49,340 bases of DNA, taken from the NCBI GenBank assembly GCA_029267175.1, contig JARIDJ010000069.1, positions 1 through 49,340 of the forward strand, written 5' to 3'. Source of the stretch: Psychrobacter sp. (GTDB lineage: Bacteria; Pseudomonadota; Gammaproteobacteria; Pseudomonadales; Moraxellaceae). Positions 45,896 to 49,340 of this stretch are shown piece by piece. The notes under the pieces are model-generated. The model did not search any database. It worked only from the letters and a program-made list of their open reading frames with translations, and was not told the origin of the DNA. A program made the position numbers and the translations under genes. Within the stretch, counting starts at the first letter, position 1. Every line of letters begins with the position of its first letter.

Positions 45896-46675
45896 ATGAT
45901 TACTATTCTTTTAGCTCGACATGGTCAAGCCTCTTTTGGTAAAAAAAACTACGATCAATTATCAAAGTTAGGCGTCACACAAGCGCGAATGCTTGGTGAG
46001 CATTATGCCAATACTGAGCGCCGTATTGATGCGGTGTTTAGCGGTAGCCTGATACGTCAACAAGATTCTGCCCGTCATTTTATTGATAGCTATCAGGCGG
46101 CTTTAGAGAATAGTAAAGCGACTAAGCTTGCCACGACTTTATCTGGTCTTAACGATGATAATTTGATCGCTGAATTTAATGAGTTTAACCACCAAGATGT
46201 CTTGACTAAATCCAACCCGGCCTTTGCTAGCCAAGCCGCTATCGCAGCTGAGATTGGCAAAGCTGAAGTACCTGAGCTGCGGTTGGCTCAGCTATTTGAC
46301 GAGGCGATGCAGCGCTGGCATGGCGGCGACTATGATAATGATTATATCGAGAGCTGGAATCAGTTTAACGCTCGTACGCAGCAAGCACTCGCGCAAATAC
46401 GTCATAAAGCCAGCTTATTAAATACCGCTGTTAAAGAGACGGGGTCTGATGACACTGACACGACGGTATTAGTGTTTACCTCAGGCGGCGTGATAGCGGC
46501 GATTACTGCGCAGCTATTTAAGCAAGATAGCCAAATGGCCTATCAGCTTAATAAGCGATTGATAAACACTGGAGTGACTGCTATTACCTTACAAAGACAA
46601 GATTTAAGGCTACTATCCTTAAATGAATATAGTCACTTATTCTCTGCAGGCGAGCGCTTTGTGACTTGGCGATGA
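45896..46675 (+). CDS. Histidine phosphatase family protein (phosphoglycerate-mutase-like)
   Basis: The protein of about 259 aa opens ITILLARHGQASFG, with the catalytic RHG at 8-10 and the second conserved region VFTSGGVIAAI (about 197). I choose ATG 45896, with AAGGA upstream, since the conserved sequence starts right there; a start at 45854 lies inside the kinase gene. It is coupled to the kinase gene. Its TGA stop (46673-46675) lies at the very edge of the IS200/IS605-type element, though the protein end (RFVTWR) looks natural for the family. Confidence 0.88.
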   Translation: MITILLARHGQASFGKKNYDQLSKLGVTQARMLGEHYANTERRIDAVFSGSLIRQQDSARHFIDSYQAALENSKATKLATTLSGLNDDNLIAEFNEFNHQDVLTKSNPAFASQAAIAAEIGKAEVPELRLAQLFDEAMQRWHGGDYDNDYIESWNQFNARTQQALAQIRHKASLLNTAVKETGSDDTDTTVLVFTSGGVIAAITAQLFKQDSQMAYQLNKRLINTGVTAITLQRQDLRLLSLNEYSHLFSAGERFVTWR

Positions 46676-46678
46676 ACT

Positions 46679-46703
46679 ACCGACCACCTAAAGAGGTGGC
46701 GGT
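46679..46703 (-). repeat. Right-end hairpin of the tnpB element
   Basis: On the - strand the inner stem CCACCT/AGGTGG closes a CTTT loop. A bulged base and an outer ACCG/CGGT helix follow. In IS605-type elements this end also forms the 3' part of the guide (omega) RNA. Confidence 0.75.
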
Positions 46704-46761
46704 TTCTTAGGTAATGCCCTGACTTGATACGATGTTCTGCATCAGCGGTTAGGCAAATGGA

Positions 46762-47913
46762 CTAAGCTAACCCCGTCGCACCGACGGTTTTGAGTGTAAC
46801 CAGCTTCAATCCCTCATTGAGTATATTGATACTGGCGTTGATGTCGCGGTCATTTTGCTGCAAGCAGCTTGGGCACTGCCAAGAGCGCACTGATAGCGGC
46901 AGATCGCTTTTTGTCAGTAAATGACCACAGCCTGAGCAGGTTTTAGAGGACGGATACCACCTATCGACCTTCACAAGCTGTTTGCCATACCACTGCGCTT
47001 TGTAAGCAAGCATGGTGGTAAATGCTGACCATGAGCTATCGCTGATTGATTTGGCCAGTTTGCGGTTTTTAACCATACCTTTAACGTTCAAATCTTCTAT
47101 CGCAATAACATCGTGGTTTTTGATGATATTGATTGAGAGTTTATGCAAAAAGTCTTGGCGGCTATTAACTATCTTTTCATAAACTTTAGCGACTTTGGTT
47201 TTTTGCTTTTGATAGTTACGGCTCTCTGACAACTTGCGCTGTTGAGCTTTGGCAACCTCGCAGCGTTTGGCTAAAATCTTTTGCTCACGCACAAGCTTGG
47301 CTTGCAGCTTTGATAAAAACTTAGGATTAGCAACTCTACTACCGTCTGATAAGACGATAAAGTCCGTTAATCCTAAGTCAATACCTATGCTTGATTGGGT
47401 TTTTGGTAATGGCTCTATGATAGTTTCAACCAATAAGCTGACATGGTACTTACCTGACGGGGTTCGGCTAACGGTAGCTGACTTAATCAAGCCGTTTATT
47501 TTATCAGGGAATGTAGCGCGGATATGACCAATCTTAGGCAGTTTGACGGTGTTATTAGTGATCGCCACTGTGCCTTTTTGATTGTTGGTGGTGTAGCTGT
47601 CACGCTGGCCTTTTTTCTTGAACTTGGGAAAGCCTAAGCCTTGCTTGAAAAACTTAGCATAGGCGGCTCTTAGGTTTTGTTGCACGTTGGCTAAGGCCAA
47701 GCTATCGACTTCTTTTAGCCACTCAAACTGTTTTTTATACCCAGCAGGGGTGTTTTTAAGCTCAGTCTTGGTGGCTTGATAATGCTCAATCTTATCGCTA
47801 AGCATCTTATTCCAAATAAAGCGCGTACAGCCAAACGACTTAGCAAAGAAAACCTTTTGCTCATCATTAGGATACAGTCTTACTTTGTAGGCTTTTAAGA
47901 TTTGCTTTGGCAT
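46762..47913 (-). CDS. tnpB: TnpB RNA-guided nuclease (IS200/IS605 OrfB)
   Basis: The 383-aa protein has the OrfB helix-turn-helix start (KAYKVRLYPNDEQKVFFAKSFGCTRFIWN). All RuvC residues are visible: D179 (SIGIDLGLTD), E273 (IAIEDLNVKG) and D357 (DRDINASINI). A zinc ribbon with C326/C329 and C347/C350 is intact. It is full length and unbroken, so it is probably active as a guide-RNA-directed DNA nuclease, the ancestor group of Cas12. The guide RNA would come from the 3' end of the gene and the right end (46676 to about 46900). No tnpA is present. Confidence 0.93.
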   Translation of the reverse strand: MPKQILKAYKVRLYPNDEQKVFFAKSFGCTRFIWNKMLSDKIEHYQATKTELKNTPAGYKKQFEWLKEVDSLALANVQQNLRAAYAKFFKQGLGFPKFKKKGQRDSYTTNNQKGTVAITNNTVKLPKIGHIRATFPDKINGLIKSATVSRTPSGKYHVSLLVETIIEPLPKTQSSIGIDLGLTDFIVLSDGSRVANPKFLSKLQAKLVREQKILAKRCEVAKAQQRKLSESRNYQKQKTKVAKVYEKIVNSRQDFLHKLSINIIKNHDVIAIEDLNVKGMVKNRKLAKSISDSSWSAFTTMLAYKAQWYGKQLVKVDRWYPSSKTCSGCGHLLTKSDLPLSVRSWQCPSCLQQNDRDINASINILNEGLKLVTLKTVGATGLA

Positions 47914-47974
47914 AGGTAATTATAGCATTTAGCAGCAGTTATAGTGTTATATATAGCTCACATCGCCGCTTTCA

Positions 47975-47999
47975 TCTCGCCAGCTAAAGAGGTGGGAGA
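47975..47999 (-). repeat. Left-end hairpin of the tnpB element
   Basis: On the - strand the inner stem CCACCT/AGCTGG (one mismatch) closes the same CTTT loop as the right end. A bulged base and an outer TCTC/GAGA helix follow. The outer helix differs from the right end on both sides while keeping pairing. Confidence 0.7.
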
Positions 48000-48145
48000 C
48001 TTCTGCGGAAAAATGTTAAAAAAGCTGTGATCAAAGATAATTTTTAGTACAAGCTATCTAAAATATCTTTGCTATATTATGATGTTAATTTTTAAACACT
48101 TAATTTTTAATTTTAACGATACATAGTCGATTCTAAATAAGATAG

Positions 48146-48250
48146 ATACATTGTATTTCAGCGCGGAACGGGTATAAATTTTACTTGCGTGCTGTGTCTA
48201 CGCTGACAGAGGCTGCGCAAAATTCATCCCAGTTCCGCTGTATCGTTTTT
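48146..48250 (+). repeat. Palindromic repeat element, copy 2
   Basis: CAGCGCGGAAC (48159-48169) pairs imperfectly with GTTCCGCTG (48232-48240). Inside, GGG-TATAAATTTTACTTGCG pairs with CGCAAAATTCATCCC. The apex GTGCTGTGTCTACGCTGACAGAGGCTG is shared with copy 1 at 9533-9655. It lies about 45 nt before the SDR gene. It could be a mobile palindromic repeat or a structured RNA. Confidence 0.75.
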
Positions 48251-48289
48251 ATACTAAATTCACTATAGTATTGATGAGACGAGAGTGCT

Positions 48290-49159
48290 ATGCAGAATAA
48301 ACTAATGAGCCTAGTGAGCCAAACCGCTAAGCAAAGTCGCGCGCAAGCTATCAGCGCTGTACAACCCGCGCGCTATCTAAAGCGCTTAACAAAAGCAAAA
48401 GTAGGTCAAGGCAAAACCGTGCTAGTAACCGGCGCAAGTTCTGGTCTTGGTGAGGTTATGGCGCGATTATTTGCCAAGCTTGGCTATAATCTAGCGATTT
48501 GTGCGCGCCGTAGTGAGCGCTTAGCGCAGCTTAAAGCCGACCTTACTAAGAGCTATCCTGATATTCGAGTAGAGTATAAAGTCTTAGATGTCAGCGACTA
48601 TGATGCTATCTTTAAGGTCTTTAATGAGTTCGCTGCCGACTTTGTGCATATCGACCGCGTGGTAGTCAATGCAGGCGTAGGCGACAGTCGCCGTATCGGC
48701 AAAGGCCGTTTTGAGACCAATCGCCGTACCGCCGAGATTAATTTTGTCTCAGCACTCGCGCAGTGTGAAGCGGCGATGAAGATCTTTCGTGAGCAAAACG
48801 ACGGGCATTTGGTGGTGATCTCCAGTATGTCAGCGATGCGTGGCCTGCCTGGGCACATGACCACTTATGGCGCTGCCAAAGCAGGTATCGCTTATTTGGC
48901 TGAAGGCATCCGCGCTGATATGCTGCTGAGTAACCTGCCTATTAAAGTCAGCACTATTTATCCTGGTTACATCCGTACTGAGATCAATAAAGATGCCAAA
49001 CCTTTACCGTTCGAGGTGGATGCAGATACCGGTACCAAAGCTATCGTCGCGGCTATAGAGGCGGGAGTTGATGAAGCTTGCGTCCCAAGTCTGCCTTGGT
49101 CGATCGTTGGTCAAGCGATGAAACGTCTACCTTTACAGCTCGTTAGTAAGATTAGTTAA
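48290..49159 (+). CDS. SDR-family NAD(P)-dependent oxidoreductase
   Basis: The 289-aa protein has about 40 basic N-terminal residues, then VLVTGASSGLGEVMARL (glycine motif 47-54), CARRSERL, VNAGVG, the serine in VISSMSAM, and YGAAKAG with the catalytic Tyr/Lys (about 194/198). PGYIRTEI follows. It is a classical short-chain dehydrogenase that oxidises or reduces a hydroxyl/keto group. It reads towards a convergent acyl-CoA ligase gene, separated by the terminator at 49176-49205. A role in the nearby hydroxy-fatty-acid genes is possible. Confidence 0.88.
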   Translation: MQNKLMSLVSQTAKQSRAQAISAVQPARYLKRLTKAKVGQGKTVLVTGASSGLGEVMARLFAKLGYNLAICARRSERLAQLKADLTKSYPDIRVEYKVLDVSDYDAIFKVFNEFAADFVHIDRVVVNAGVGDSRRIGKGRFETNRRTAEINFVSALAQCEAAMKIFREQNDGHLVVISSMSAMRGLPGHMTTYGAAKAGIAYLAEGIRADMLLSNLPIKVSTIYPGYIRTEINKDAKPLPFEVDADTGTKAIVAAIEAGVDEACVPSLPWSIVGQAMKRLPLQLVSKIS

Positions 49160-49175
49160 AGCCAGCTTGTATAAC

Positions 49176-49205
49176 AAAAGCCCTCAAAATATTGAGGGCT
49201 TTTTA
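49176..49205. terminator. Bidirectional terminator between convergent genes
   Basis: A 12-bp perfect stem, AAAAGCCCTCAA (49176-49187) with TTGAGGGCTTTT (49192-49203), has a 4-nt loop. It serves the SDR gene (+) and probably the ligase gene (-). Confidence 0.9.
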
Positions 49206-49241
49206 GTAATGACGCTGTGTAGATATAGCATTAATGAGCGA

Positions 49242-49340
49242 CTAGGCATGATCTGCTTTATGCTTTTCACGTAGCTGTTGACGTAACACTTTACCGACAT
49301 TACTTTTTGGCAAGTCATCAACGAACTCAATCTGACTAGG
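49242..49340 (-). CDS. AMP-forming acyl-CoA ligase (FadD-like), C-terminal end
   Basis: Only the last 32 codons are in the window. The sequence EFVDDLPKSNVGKVLRQQLR contains the C-terminal catalytic-lysine motif (LPKxNVGKxLRxxLR) of fatty-acyl-CoA synthetases in the ANL superfamily. The stop TAG is at 49244-49242. Chain-length preference cannot be judged. It lies beside the dehydrogenase/kinase/SDR genes, in keeping with fatty-acid activation. Confidence 0.85.
   Translation of the reverse strand, partial: PSQIEFVDDLPKSNVGKVLRQQLREKHKADHA

Larger units (their letters stand above)
46676..48010 (-). mobile_element. IS200/IS605-type element carrying tnpB only
   Basis: The element consists of a tnpB gene between two end hairpins of the same design: 46679-46703 (right end, beyond the tnpB 3' end) and 47975-47999 (left end). 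No tnpA gene is present, so it can move only with help. The exact ends are not certain; the right boundary falls at or within a few bases of the stop codon of the histidine phosphatase gene. No target duplication is expected for this family. Confidence 0.75.

Noticed and set aside
46762..47913. tnpB as a compact Cas12 effector of a CRISPR system
   Set aside because: The size, zinc ribbon and flanking end hairpins fit an IS200/IS605 transposon TnpB, and there is no array or cas1/cas2 nearby.
1..49340. CRISPR array, tRNA, rRNA or prophage
   Set aside because: No regularly spaced repeats, no GTTCGAATC-type tRNA arm with acceptor pairing, and no phage structural or integrase genes were seen.

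Overview
The window looks like chromosomal DNA of a Psychrobacter-type bacterium (Gammaproteobacteria, Moraxellaceae). The evidence is the moderate-to-low GC content, a type-2 LeuA, an AmpG-like carrier next to prmC and moeB, and above all a block of surface-sugar genes lying between ilvE and aspS. That is where Acinetobacter carries its outer-core (OC) lipooligosaccharide locus. The species assignment is inference. No tRNA, rRNA or CRISPR array was seen.

Layout. (1) 1-9.5 kb: the 3' end of an ornithine cyclodeaminase-family gene, a small membrane protein, a luciferase-like monooxygenase, a CysB-like LysR regulator, then a + strand run of ampG-like, prmC, moeB, a UbiB/ABC1-family kinase-like gene and a YbfB-type MFS transporter. 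(2) 9.5-21.7 kb: a palindromic repeat element, an Lrp/AsnC regulator, leuA, a putative exported protein, accB-accC, a MATE exporter, an EVE-domain protein, hemW, an entericidin-like lipoprotein, trmL, and the tusD-tusC-tusB-tusE sulfur relay operon for tRNA 2-thiolation. (3) 21.9-25.9 kb: glnE and ilvE.

(4) 26.0-39.5 kb: the OC-like locus, built as two convergent arms. The left arm (+) makes a dTDP-3-amino-3,6-dideoxyhexose (rfbB, rfbA, fdtA-like, fdtB-like). An ATP-grasp enzyme, an SDR and a HAD phosphatase are inserted in the middle, and GT61 and GT2 glycosyltransferases follow. The right arm (-) holds an LpxL-type acyltransferase, a DXD glycosyltransferase, a Stealth phosphotransferase, two GT25 enzymes and a YrbL-like kinase-fold protein. 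No flippase or polymerase is present, which fits a lipooligosaccharide core rather than a polymer. (5) 39.5-43 kb: aspS and a sohB homologue that lacks the usual membrane anchor.

(6) 43.1-49.3 kb: an acyl-CoA dehydrogenase, an APH-fold kinase, a histidine phosphatase, an SDR and the 3' end of an AMP-forming acyl-CoA ligase. This resembles a split ACAD10/ACAD11 pathway for 4-hydroxy fatty acids. It is interrupted by a lone tnpB element of IS200/IS605 type and by a second copy of the palindromic repeat.

The most interesting points are the OC-like locus with its ATP-grasp/SDR/HAD insert, the split ACAD11-like pair, the covarying end hairpins of the tnpB element placed at a stop codon, and the two hairpin repeat copies with a conserved apex.
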